Assembly (NCBI RefSeq): GCF_001808705.1
Contig: NZ_KV794270.1
Coordinates: 1,139 to 65,138, forward strand
DNA length: 64,000 bases
Direction: 5' to 3'
DNA from: Streptococcus sp. HMSC074B11
GTDB taxonomy: Bacteria; Bacillota; Bacilli; Lactobacillales; Streptococcaceae
A program made the position numbers and the translations under genes. Shown here one piece after another: positions 19,227 through 27,917 of the stretch; within the stretch, counting starts at the first letter, position 1; each line of letters begins with the position of its first letter. Under the pieces are notes generated by a model, which saw only the letters and a list, made by a program, of their open reading frames with translations, was not told the DNA's origin and made no database searches.

Positions 19227-19232
19227 TAGCAT

Positions 19233-19266
19233 AAAAAGAGGCTGATGTTCAATTCAGCCTCTTTTG
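19233..19266. terminator. Bidirectional terminator between ybaB and the GDPD gene
   Basis: AAAAGAGGCTGA and TCAGCCTCTTTT form a 12-base stem with an eight-base loop and A/T tails on both sides, serving two convergent genes. Confidence 0.9.
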
Positions 19267-19272
19267 TCTTAC

Positions 19273-21036
19273 CTAGAAAGTAAATATTTCTGTTGCTTTC
19301 TTGAGAAGCAAGTCCGTATATTCAGGATCTTCCTGAGCGATCTCAAGCTCTTCTTTAATTTTTTCCAAATCATCTGTTATCATACCATCAACTCCCAAAC
19401 GTAGGGACTTATCAAAGGATTCCGAACCATTGATTGTCCAAACATAGAGTTTTTGTTTTGTATTCCAAAGCTTGGTTACAAAATATTCATCTAAAGTAGA
19501 ATATTCCATGGTATAACCTGTAGCATTTGTTCTTGGAAAAACGGAATTATAGGGCAGTATGAAATAGACTGGAATCTCTTTATCATACTGGGTAACTTTT
19601 TCAATAACATGATAATCCAAAGATTGCATCTGATGCCCATAGACTTTAATTTTTGCTCCATATTGATCTAGAAAATGATCCATCATTTGAGCACTATCTT
19701 TTCGACTCGTTTTTATTTCGATCAGCAATTTCTGATGAAGGTCATTGGCACGATTTATATAATCATCAAAGCTAGATATTTTAGTCTGATAACCATTTTC
19801 ATAAATATCTAATTGCTTCAACTCATCTAAAGTTAAGTCTTGTGGTGTTACATTTAATCCCGCTAAACTTTTTAGGTTAGCATCATGCATCATGACAAAC
19901 TGACCATCCTTTGTTTCTTGCACATCCATCTCAACTAAATCTGGTTTTAACTGAGCTGTTTTTTCTAAGGATTCAACTGTATTTTGGACACCATTCCCAT
20001 TAGAAACTCCTCTGTGAGAGATGACAAGTGGAGGATTGACTACGGGTGCTTCGAGATAAATATAGCCTTCAATCGCAAAGAAGATACTTGCGCATCCCAT
20101 TACACCCCATCTCATAATATGGTCTTTTTTCCGTCTTGGCATAATATCCAACTCCTCACCAGTTAAAAAGGAGGTAAACTTAACCAAGAAGTAGGTTAAA
20201 GACATATAGTGGATATTTTTAATCAAAATATAGTTTGAAATAGCTAGAATCAATGATTCTCGGTGTGTGAGACCATCTGCTAAAGACTGGATCATCAATA
20301 GAGGAATTAAAGGTAAGTAAAAGAAAAGATTCGTTTTGACAAGGATTAGAAAGAGATGCCAAGCGTAAAACCAAAAATGATTTCTGGTTTTTTCTAAACT
20401 GTAAAGCACTGCTTCCTTAACCGTCATTTTTTCAAAAAAGATTTTTGGTAGAACAAAAACCAACTTAACAGAAACGTATAGGAAGAGGATTGACAAAATG
20501 ATAAAACCAATCCACCACATCCAGTATTTGTCTTCCATGTAGGTCTGAATAAACTCAGGTATCACTATTTTATTAAAATAATAAATTTTAAAAATCTTCC
20601 TGATAAACGGAAAAATCATAGCAATATAAACGAAGATAAACAAGGCCTTGGAAAGAGTCAGACGTTTCATAAAGGCTATACTTTCACGAAAGACCTTGCG
20701 ACTATACTCAATCAAGGTTCGTTTTTCGTGATAGAGAAGGTGTCGAGCCCCAATAAAGAGGAGACTTAGTTGAAAATAGGCTACTAAAAGGTTAATGGCT
20801 ATTAAGATTAAAAACCCAAGGCTGACTAAAGGCGCATGTTTTAAAATTTCAAAAACATTGTTATAGGAAATAAACAAATAGCCCGTCTGACTTAGTAAAA
20901 AACCTGCTATCAATGAGTTCAGTGGCAACCAAATATAATCTACTAGCATGAAGATTAGAAAGAATAGAAAGAGGATTTTATCCAGATTTAAGTAAATCTT
21001 TTTAAAACCCAATTTTTTAGGTTTTTCAGGTTTCAT
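19273..21036 (-). CDS. Membrane glycerophosphodiester phosphodiesterase
   Basis: The protein has 587 residues: an N-terminal half with about seven or eight membrane helices (about 15-330), then a GDPD catalytic domain. The catalytic part shows VISHRG near residue 340, LVEMDVQETKDG and MHD, the acidic and histidine residues that bind metal and glycerophosphodiester. The membrane half resembles the GDPD-associated membrane domain of Gram-positive bacteria. It probably acts on lipid- or teichoic-acid-derived glycerophosphodiesters; the true substrate is unknown. It starts with AGGAGG upstream, and lies nine bases after the exonuclease gene. Confidence 0.9.
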   Translation of the reverse strand: MKPEKPKKLGFKKIYLNLDKILFLFFLIFMLVDYIWLPLNSLIAGFLLSQTGYLFISYNNVFEILKHAPLVSLGFLILIAINLLVAYFQLSLLFIGARHLLYHEKRTLIEYSRKVFRESIAFMKRLTLSKALFIFVYIAMIFPFIRKIFKIYYFNKIVIPEFIQTYMEDKYWMWWIGFIILSILFLYVSVKLVFVLPKIFFEKMTVKEAVLYSLEKTRNHFWFYAWHLFLILVKTNLFFYLPLIPLLMIQSLADGLTHRESLILAISNYILIKNIHYMSLTYFLVKFTSFLTGEELDIMPRRKKDHIMRWGVMGCASIFFAIEGYIYLEAPVVNPPLVISHRGVSNGNGVQNTVESLEKTAQLKPDLVEMDVQETKDGQFVMMHDANLKSLAGLNVTPQDLTLDELKQLDIYENGYQTKISSFDDYINRANDLHQKLLIEIKTSRKDSAQMMDHFLDQYGAKIKVYGHQMQSLDYHVIEKVTQYDKEIPVYFILPYNSVFPRTNATGYTMEYSTLDEYFVTKLWNTKQKLYVWTINGSESFDKSLRLGVDGMITDDLEKIKEELEIAQEDPEYTDLLLKKATEIFTF

Positions 21037-21044
21037 AAAACCTC

Positions 21045-21635
21045 CTAATCAAAAAACTGTGACAAATCTAGTCCACCAAAAGGATTAGAGTTCAGGCTAC
21101 TCTTGGAGTCCAGTAAAATTCTGCTTTCATCAGATTCTAGAAAAGCTTCATAAACACGCGCAGTCATTCGCGCATCCTCTAAACTATTATGAGACTGCCC
21201 CTTGAATCCTAGAAATTCAGCAACAGTCTGTAACTTTAGATTTGCAATGCCGTGAAGATCCGAACTCCGTCGCTCAAAAGCTTCATCATAGAGATCGACT
21301 AGATATTGACGACTATAATCCAATCCATACTCTAGTAAGATTGGTAAATCACTCTTGGCTGCATTGTATCCAACAAGGGATAATTCACCAACAAAGTCTT
21401 GAAAATTCTTAAGAACTTCCTCCACCATCGGTGCATCTTTCAAGGTTTTAGACGTTATACCCGTTAAGCCGTTTATAAAACTTTTCAATGGTACATCCGT
21501 ATGAACATATGAGTCAAATGCTCCTACTTCTTCACCATCTTTAAAACGGACTGCAGATACCTGAATCAAGTGGGTTTTGTCTTGATGTTTGTTAAATTCC
21601 AAATCAAATGAAATATAATCTCTTAATTTTTCCAT
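21045..21635 (-). CDS. DEDDh-type 3'-5' exonuclease (DnaQ-like)
   Basis: This protein of 196 residues has the exonuclease motifs of the DNA polymerase III epsilon superfamily: YISFDLEFN at the N-terminus (Asp and Glu), YNAAKSDLPIL in the middle, and HNSLEDARMTARV near the end (His and Asp). I preferred ATG 21635 because the in-frame ATG three codons earlier overlaps the AAGGA site. There is no extra domain, so it could act in proofreading, repair or RNA turnover; the partner is not evident. It is cotranscribed with the GDPD gene. Confidence 0.88.
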   Translation of the reverse strand: MEKLRDYISFDLEFNKHQDKTHLIQVSAVRFKDGEEVGAFDSYVHTDVPLKSFINGLTGITSKTLKDAPMVEEVLKNFQDFVGELSLVGYNAAKSDLPILLEYGLDYSRQYLVDLYDEAFERRSSDLHGIANLKLQTVAEFLGFKGQSHNSLEDARMTARVYEAFLESDESRILLDSKSSLNSNPFGGLDLSQFFD

Positions 21636-21660
21636 CTTATCCATTCCTTACTGTATGTGT

Positions 21661-21705
21661 AAAAAGAAACTACTTGGTTATACCTAGAAACCAAGCAGTT
21701 TTTTC
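21661..21705 (-). terminator. Terminator after rocS
   Basis: The stem CTGCTTGGTT/AACCAAGTAG with a short loop and T-rich tail lies directly below the rocS stop on the minus strand, and can also work on the plus strand. Confidence 0.8.
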
Positions 21706-22197
21706 TTATCCTCCAAATAAGCGGGCAAAGAAGCCTTTCTTCGTTGCTTGTACTTCTTGCTTAGCCTGATCCAACTCCAACTGAAGGTTTTCTTGGTCCT
21801 TCATGGCTTGTAGGGTTAACTGTTGTTGTTGATCCAATTGCTTATCTTTTTCTGCGATTTGACGGTCTTTGACACGCATCTGTTCATCTTTTTCAGCTAA
21901 CTGTTTGTCTTTAGCCTTTAACTGCTCATAAAGACGGATGATTTCAGCGTTCTTTTCATCAACAAGAATCTCCATTAACTCCCGTTGCTTCACATCATCA
22001 CTAACAGGTTCATCTTCAAAAATAGTTTTTTTGTAGATTTCTTCAAGCTTAATCAAGCCACTGCGAGTTACCACAGTAACTCCTTTATCATTTTTAGTCG
22101 TATCTTCTTCAGGTAATTCCTTGACACGGTTATTGATTGCTTGGCGAGACAAGCCCAAGACCTCAGCAATCTCACTAACAGTCATCTCAATACTCAT
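21706..22197 (-). CDS. rocS: RocS-type chromosome segregation regulator (DUF536)
   Basis: The 163 residues show three parts: a winged helix-turn-helix at 1-60 (TVSEIAEVLGLSRQAINNRV), a long charged coiled coil with repeated KDKQLAEKDEQ-like units (about 75-150), and a C-terminal amphipathic tail KKGFFARLFGG. This matches pneumococcal RocS in length and layout, a membrane-associated DNA-binding protein that links chromosome segregation with capsule and division control. DNA is bound by the N-terminus and the tail docks on the membrane. It is transcribed alone from a strong promoter. Confidence 0.85.
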   Translation of the reverse strand: MSIEMTVSEIAEVLGLSRQAINNRVKELPEEDTTKNDKGVTVVTRSGLIKLEEIYKKTIFEDEPVSDDVKQRELMEILVDEKNAEIIRLYEQLKAKDKQLAEKDEQMRVKDRQIAEKDKQLDQQQQLTLQAMKDQENLQLELDQAKQEVQATKKGFFARLFGG

Positions 22198-22235
22198 AAT
22201 ATCCTCTGAAAGTTTTCTAGCTTTTCTTTATTTAA

Positions 22236-22264
22236 ATATTATCATAAGCAAGCAAAACTGTCAA
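22236..22264 (-). promoter_or_regulatory. Promoter of rocS
   Basis: On the minus strand TTGACA (22259-22264) and TAATAT (22236-22241) are 17 bases apart, followed by AGAGGATATT before the rocS ATG. Confidence 0.85.
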
Positions 22265-22373
22265 ATATCACCGTGTTTTCAACCCTTTTTCAAAACAATT
22301 TCTCTTCTAAACTAAATTGTCTTTCAGCTTTTTTAAACTAAACATCCGTTTGCAATTTTACCACCAGCTCTAA

Positions 22374-23252
22374 TCAATTGAAAACCTTTCTTGGTTTATA
22401 AAGAGTATCCCGTTTCTCTAAAATGGCTAATAACTTATCACCTTCAAAACCAGCCAATTCCTTCTCAGTTTGTTCCAATTCAATAAAGCGACCAAAACGC
22501 ACTTCTTCTGCCTGTTCTGGGGTCAAATAAACCTTAACTAAGTCGCCTGTACCAATCTCTAAGGGATGAAGAAAGTCTAACTCACCAGCTTGAACCTTTT
22601 CCTCAATTTCATTCAAGGTCAAAGCATTATCTAACTGCAAGTCCGCAGCGCTTGTTCGTGTTAAATGAGACATATGAGCTGCATAGCCAAGTTTTTCTCC
22701 CAAGTCAACTGACAAGGTACGGATATAAGTCCCTTTGCTACATTTTACACGGAAACTAAATCGAGCCAGATTATTTTCATAGGAAATGGTACTTGTTCGT
22801 TCGAAACTATAAATCGTCACCTGACGTTCTGGACGTTCGACTTCCTGACCAGCACGCGCATACTCATAGAGCTTGCGCCCATTGACCTTGACAGCGGAAT
22901 ACATTGGGGGAATCTGAATAATAGATCCAGTCAGACTAGCAATGGCTTCATCGACAAGCTTATCATCCAGTGGAGACAAAACAGGGGTCTCAGCAACCAC
23001 CTCACCACTAGCATCCTCGGTTGTTGTAGAATATCCCAGAGTAATTTCACCCTCATAGACCTTACCTTCGTCCTGCATAAACTCCACCATACGAGTCGCC
23101 TTCCCTACAGCAATGGGTAAAACACCCACCACATCAGGATCCAAGGTCCCACCGTGACCAATCTTCTTAGTTCCTAAAATCTTTCGCAGTTTAAAAACCG
23201 CATCATGCGAGGTCATCCCCGCTTCCTTTTTTAAGTTGATAATACCGTTCAT
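22374..23252 (-). CDS. truB: tRNA pseudouridine-55 synthase
   Basis: TruB converts uridine 55 of the tRNA T-loop to pseudouridine. The 292 residues show [15 protein letters not shown] with catalytic Asp38, then the [11 protein letters not shown] motif in the second half and a short PUA-like tail. The start at 23252 is preceded by a G-rich site inside the relic of a DUF2130 gene end. That relic shows truB once lay directly downstream of DUF2130, before the SIR2 gene was inserted. Confidence 0.97.
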   Translation of the reverse strand: MNGIINLKKEAGMTSHDAVFKLRKILGTKKIGHGGTLDPDVVGVLPIAVGKATRMVEFMQDEGKVYEGEITLGYSTTTEDASGEVVAETPVLSPLDDKLVDEAIASLTGSIIQIPPMYSAVKVNGRKLYEYARAGQEVERPERQVTIYSFERTSTISYENNLARFSFRVKCSKGTYIRTLSVDLGEKLGYAAHMSHLTRTSAADLQLDNALTLNEIEEKVQAGELDFLHPLEIGTGDLVKVYLTPEQAEEVRFGRFIELEQTEKELAGFEGDKLLAILEKRDTLYKPRKVFN

Positions 23253-23262
23253 GTGTTGCTTT

Positions 23263-23340
23263 CTACTCCCCCTTCAATGCTTCAAACTTAGCTTTCATGG
23301 TTGGATTCTTCCGAGTCAATTTTTACTGAGGCATCGTCTA
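23263..23340 (-). pseudogene. Relic of the 3' end of a DUF2130 gene
   Basis: Read on the minus strand this stretch would encode [17 protein letters not shown] and a TAG stop, almost the same as the end of the intact DUF2130 protein (TRKNPTMKAKFEALERE). Compared with 26563-26640 it has many base changes and a two-base deletion that breaks the frame upstream. It is a diverged second copy of that gene end. Confidence 0.88.
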
Positions 23341-23365
23341 CCTTTTATTCTCTTTTTTACAAATT

Positions 23366-26300
23366 TTAATTAACTATAATTCTTTGTAATTCCTCAATCT
23401 CTGGAGGAGGACAATTGTTCTGTTTTTGAATATGTTGTAATACATTTCGTCTTTCATCTAAAGATAATAATGGGAGTATACTTTTGATGCCGTCTAAATA
23501 AAAAATATCATTCTCTATTTTATCGGTCTCCATTAATTTCAGAAACATTTTTTTCAACAAATCAAAATTGTTAAGTTCTTCATGATTCAATTTATAATTC
23601 ATCCCTCGTAAAGATAATTTCTGGTTATAAGTTGTTATGTAATCACTTAATCCCTCTATAAATAAAGCAAACCTATTTTTTTTAAGATTTTCATTATATA
23701 ATAAATAAAAAATTGTCACTAAATAATTTGCACTTGAGTCAAATTTGAATAATGCTCCCAACCATTCTTTAAAATATCTAAATTCATAGTCTTCTGTAAA
23801 AATGATGTTTATCATTTGACTATAGTTATTCTTTGATAAAGAAAATGATTCAATAGTTGGATCTACCCTCTCTAAAGCAACTAGATAAACTTTATCAAGA
23901 ATTTGATTGTCCTCAATTTTTTTGTTTAGAATATCCCTTACTACATCTGTGAAAACATCCGCAGCTTCGATAGTAATTGTAGAATGATAATACGCAAATC
24001 CTAAAAAGGTGTTGTAAGTTACATTGATTCTGTTTGGATTGTATTCATTTAATAAAATACCTTGAGCAAACTCCCTATAATCGGTATCTGTTACTGAATT
24101 TATTATTTGAATAATTACATCTCTATAACTTGAATGATTTATAAATAATGATATTAAACATTGAAAATATGATCCCATTTCACTATTTATAAAATGAAGT
24201 ATATCTAATTGTTTATTATCACCTTTTGGTGTTGAGAGTTCATTCACATTGATACTAAGTAATTTTTCAAAAATATCTATATCCGTATTTTGTTGTTTTA
24301 TATGATATTCAAAGAATTTCCGATCGTTAGAATCAAAACTTTCTTTGTTAAATCTTTTTAAATATTTTTCTCTAACAATCTTTCTCAAATTTTCTTCTAT
24401 TTCAGGAAAACTGATAATTTTTACATATAATCTCTTATATTTTGGATATAAGTCATCTATACGATTTTTCAATAAATCAGAAACTTTATTAGATATTTCA
24501 TTTGATTCTTTTAAAACAGTAATCAAGAAATTTTCCGTTTCATTTATCGTCTTTTCTTCCAAAAATGAAGAACCTCTTTGTTCCTTTTCGGCGTTGACTA
24601 ATATCTCTAATACTCTAGATTCATCGTACTCTACAAGATTTTCTTGAGTTATATATGAAAATTGTGAAACAAAACCTCCTTCTAGTGAAGATATCCAATT
24701 TCTATAAGTTTTTTTTGGTATTTCAATATTTTTTTCTCTAATAATACTTCTGTGTTCTTTGATAAAAGTGTTTAATTCCTCTCCAAAGTGAATATTTGAA
24801 AAATCAATTTTATCAATTAACCTCTTGATAAATTCTAAATCCAAATTAATTTCATTATCCAATTGAACAAGCAATTTTTGAATTAATATAGTACTTATTA
24901 AGTCTTCAGAATCACTTTCTAAAAACTCTTCCTCTTCAATAAATAATTTTTTGGACTTTACAAGCTCATAAAGAAATTTAACAACATCATACTCTTTTAA
25001 TTGATACTCTATAGAGTAGTAATTATAACTTAAAAATTCTGGATTATTTAGTATGGACATTAATTTGTTAACACATTCGTAATTTAAGTTAACTTCTACT
25101 TCACTATCTTCCTCTATATATAAATCACGATTTTGCTGTTCAAAAGCACTTACTAGCCAGTAACCCAAAAGAGTTTTATCTTTATTAAAGTTAGAGTTAA
25201 CGATATATCCATCTTTGGATATAATTTCTCTCAGTTCATTAAGCTTATTATTATTTGTAAAACTAGAAATTTTATTATCTATCGCATAATTATAGACAAA
25301 GAATACATCATCTATAAAGTAATTTTGAGAGCCTTCATAAATTATTTTATAAATCACATCCCACTCATTATCACTTAACTTTTCAATATTCTTAACAATA
25401 AACTTCCAGAATGGAAGAACAAAACTTTTTTTAACTACTTTTAGAGTATTACCCTGAAGCAGAGCCGTTAACATTAGCTGATCTAGTTGATCATTATCAT
25501 TTTCAATAACCTTATCTAAAACAGATGATAGATACTTAAAATCATTAGAAATACTATCTAGATTTTTATTATACTCTTCTTGATTTATAGAAGGATTCAA
25601 AAGATTGTTCCACTGATTATAAAAATCATGTGTACCCAATTTTTCATTAATATCAGCAACTAATTTTTTTACAAAAAGAGGTAATTTCTCAAATTCATCT
25701 CCGTACCAAATAATCTGAGTATGATTCTCTGAGCTAAAAACTCCTTCAACAACACCTCTATAATGTTCATCAACTCTCTGATTACCTGTGTTCTCTGACT
25801 TCATCAAGGCATAGTTCTTACTATCTTTACAAAGTAAAGATAAAATTTCATCTTCTTCAAGACCTGCTCCAATAAATAAAACAGTAGGTTTTGTCTCTTT
25901 AAACCATGTTACTAAATTTTCAAAATTTTTCCTATTTTTTAAATAGGTTTTTGAATAATCTGCGGATGAACTTACAAAATACTTTACATCACAATCTGGT
26001 GTTCCATGGATATGTAGAACATCACCAAATTGTAGCTTCCCATTCTTGTTCTTAGTAAATTCATTGAGATCATTAATAGTAACTACAGAATTCTTTAAAC
26101 GTTTAATATGATTTTCAATTTCATAGTCGTAGTTAGAAGTAATAAATATTGCATTCAAACTTGCTAAAGCTTCTACTGTTTGATTAACTATTGAATATGG
26201 TAATAAATTTTTAAAATATCCTTTTTCAAAATCTAGTCGTCGCTTTTCAAAATCTTCACCAAAAACTTTTTTTAATTCATAGTTTACTAGATCCACTTTA

Positions 26301-26551
26301 CGTTTATTACTAATACTAGATTTGCTAATTAAATCAAAAACTACGTGATGTTCTCTTCCAAGCCTTTTTTCACCACTTACCGATAAAACTTGTCCTTGCC
26401 AATACTTAATAAGATGTTCAATATAATTGTTCCAATTAGGATAACCTTGAGCAATTGAAACTCCTGCGCCAATAAAAATTACTAAATTAAACTTTTTTAT
26501 AGCCTCGGTTACATCATCTATCAAATTTTCATAATTAAGATCATCTTCCAT
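23366..26551 (-). CDS. SIR2-domain protein, probable anti-phage NADase (DSR-like)
   Basis: The 1061 residues begin with a SIR2-like domain (about 1-300): FIGAGVS at 26-32, TSNYD at 138-142, HIHG at 180-183 and a second FIGAG at 226-230. These positions match the NAD-binding glycines and the catalytic Asn/His of defence-associated sirtuins. The remaining 760 residues look mostly helical and charged, without a motif I can name, as expected of a sensor or solenoid. Large single-gene SIR2 proteins of this plan (DSR1, DSR2) deplete NAD on phage infection. No HerA, TIR or Argonaute partner is adjacent. The gene is clearly richer in A and T than its neighbours and is flanked by a duplicated gene end, so transfer is likely. 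AGTGAGGAAA precedes the ATG. Function is inferred. Confidence 0.85.
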   Translation of the reverse strand: MEDDLNYENLIDDVTEAIKKFNLVIFIGAGVSIAQGYPNWNNYIEHLIKYWQGQVLSVSGEKRLGREHHVVFDLISKSSISNKRKVDLVNYELKKVFGEDFEKRRLDFEKGYFKNLLPYSIVNQTVEALASLNAIFITSNYDYEIENHIKRLKNSVVTINDLNEFTKNKNGKLQFGDVLHIHGTPDCDVKYFVSSSADYSKTYLKNRKNFENLVTWFKETKPTVLFIGAGLEEDEILSLLCKDSKNYALMKSENTGNQRVDEHYRGVVEGVFSSENHTQIIWYGDEFEKLPLFVKKLVADINEKLGTHDFYNQWNNLLNPSINQEEYNKNLDSISNDFKYLSSVLDKVIENDNDQLDQLMLTALLQGNTLKVVKKSFVLPFWKFIVKNIEKLSDNEWDVIYKIIYEGSQNYFIDDVFFVYNYAIDNKISSFTNNNKLNELREIISKDGYIVNSNFNKDKTLLGYWLVSAFEQQNRDLYIEEDSEVEVNLNYECVNKLMSILNNPEFLSYNYYSIEYQLKEYDVVKFLYELVKSKKLFIEEEEFLESDSEDLISTILIQKLLVQLDNEINLDLEFIKRLIDKIDFSNIHFGEELNTFIKEHRSIIREKNIEIPKKTYRNWISSLEGGFVSQFSYITQENLVEYDESRVLEILVNAEKEQRGSSFLEEKTINETENFLITVLKESNEISNKVSDLLKNRIDDLYPKYKRLYVKIISFPEIEENLRKIVREKYLKRFNKESFDSNDRKFFEYHIKQQNTDIDIFEKLLSINVNELSTPKGDNKQLDILHFINSEMGSYFQCLISLFINHSSYRDVIIQIINSVTDTDYREFAQGILLNEYNPNRINVTYNTFLGFAYYHSTITIEAADVFTDVVRDILNKKIEDNQILDKVYLVALERVDPTIESFSLSKNNYSQMINIIFTEDYEFRYFKEWLGALFKFDSSANYLVTIFYLLYNENLKKNRFALFIEGLSDYITTYNQKLSLRGMNYKLNHEELNNFDLLKKMFLKLMETDKIENDIFYLDGIKSILPLLSLDERRNVLQHIQKQNNCPPPEIEELQRIIVN

Positions 26552-26562
26552 AACTTATTTCC

Positions 26563-27837
26563 TCACTCCCTCTCAAGTGCTTCAAATTTCGCTTTCATAG
26601 TCGGATTCTTCCGAGTCAATTTTTTGACAGAAACATCATCCAATTTGTTATTAGCCAAGCGGAGTTGGTTTTCTGATGTTGTTAGGAATTTCTTGACTTC
26701 TTCCATCCGTTTGATAGCCTTGTCAATTTCGTCAATGGCCTTACCAAAGTTAACAGAAGCTGAATTATAGTTCTTTGCAAAGGCTACCTTAAAGGCATCC
26801 AAGTCTTCCTCGAAATGCGTAATGTCAATATTTTGCTCGCGAACCAAAGCCAATTCCTGCTTGTATTTGAGAGAATTCAGTGCAGCATTGCGCAAGAGTC
26901 CAATCAAATGGATAAAGAACTGGGGACGAATGACATACATCTTCTCATACTCGTGGCTGACATCGACAATCCCTGTATTGAAGTAGTCGTTATCAGCCTC
27001 AAGCATACTTACCAAAACTGCATACTCACAGTTTTTCTCACGGCGGTCCTTATCCAACTCTTTGTAAAAATCCGCATTCTTATGTTTCTTCTCTGTCCCG
27101 TCTGCTTCATTTTTCATCTCAAACATGATGGAAATGAATTCTAGTCCATTTTCATCAAAATCACGGAAGATAAAATCGCCCTTAGAACCACGTGCTGAAA
27201 CCTTGTTGTCTTTTTCAAAGTAGGCATTTGGAAAGGCAAAGCTTCGAACCTTGTTAAACTCACTTTCTGCATAGTGTTCCAAACTTTCACCGATTGCCTT
27301 GGTTGATTGTTGCGCCTTGAAATTCTTGTAAAATTCAACCTGCTCACTAGCTGCCTTGAGCTGCGCTTCATAATTTTGTTTCACCGAAGCAAGAGAAAGC
27401 TCGTTTTCTTTTTCTTGTAAGAGGAGCTGATTTTTAACCTGATCGCGTTCTTTCTCTAAGTCAGATAGAGTCTTTTGTAGTTGATTTTCATGCTCCAAGC
27501 GCAAGGTAGCCAATTGATTTTCGAGAGCTTGGACTTCTTTTTCTTTCTCTAGCAAGCTTTGACTAGCACTTTGCTCTACCTCTTTCTTAGCCAATTCTTT
27601 TTCTGTATCAAAGTTGTTAATTTGACTTTGAAGCTGGGCAATTTCTTGGTCTTTTTGAGCCAGTTTTGCCTGTTGTTCATTTAAAGCTTTTTGCTCTACT
27701 AAAGTCAATTCTTGCTTGATTCGTTCATGCAATTCCTTATCAAACTCTGCAGTGCGAACTTGAGAAAGTAGTTCTGCATATTGGCTTTCATTGACTGTAA
27801 ATACTTCGCCACAATTGGGACATTTAATCTCGTTCAT
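26563..27837 (-). CDS. DUF2130 protein: zinc-ribbon, coiled coil and possible nuclease fold
   Basis: The 424 residues start with a half zinc ribbon (CPNCGEVF at 6-13), continue as a long Gln/Glu/Lys-rich coiled coil (about 35-175), and end in the DUF2130 domain. That domain contains GSKGDFIF followed by ISIMFEMKNEAD; the spaced Asp and ExK resemble a PD-(D/E)XK nuclease core, which is my inference. AGAGGAATAAC precedes the ATG. It lies upstream of the SIR2 gene by 11 bases and may be cotranscribed, but the relic at 23263 shows it was originally next to truB. Confidence 0.85.
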   Translation of the reverse strand: MNEIKCPNCGEVFTVNESQYAELLSQVRTAEFDKELHERIKQELTLVEQKALNEQQAKLAQKDQEIAQLQSQINNFDTEKELAKKEVEQSASQSLLEKEKEVQALENQLATLRLEHENQLQKTLSDLEKERDQVKNQLLLQEKENELSLASVKQNYEAQLKAASEQVEFYKNFKAQQSTKAIGESLEHYAESEFNKVRSFAFPNAYFEKDNKVSARGSKGDFIFRDFDENGLEFISIMFEMKNEADGTEKKHKNADFYKELDKDRREKNCEYAVLVSMLEADNDYFNTGIVDVSHEYEKMYVIRPQFFIHLIGLLRNAALNSLKYKQELALVREQNIDITHFEEDLDAFKVAFAKNYNSASVNFGKAIDEIDKAIKRMEEVKKFLTTSENQLRLANNKLDDVSVKKLTRKNPTMKAKFEALERE

Positions 27838-27889
27838 GTTATTCCTCTATATTTATCTATTCTACATTCATTATAGCATGGATAAACAA

Positions 27890-27917
27890 AAAGAAAAAGT
27901 TGGAATGAATCCAACTT
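27890..27917 (-). terminator. Terminator after the first FNT gene
   Basis: AAAAGTTGGA and TCCAACTTTT pair across a five-base loop, followed by T-rich sequence on the minus strand. Confidence 0.85.

Noticed and set aside
26815-27144. Plus-strand frame of about 109 residues inside the DUF2130 gene
   Set aside because: It runs antisense to a well-supported gene, has no ribosome binding site and no recognisable protein character.
23366-27837. A two-gene defence system of DUF2130 plus SIR2
   Set aside because: The spacing of 11 bases allows an operon, but the duplicated DUF2130 tail shows SIR2 came in later and DUF2130 belongs to the older backbone. A functional pair is possible but not supported.
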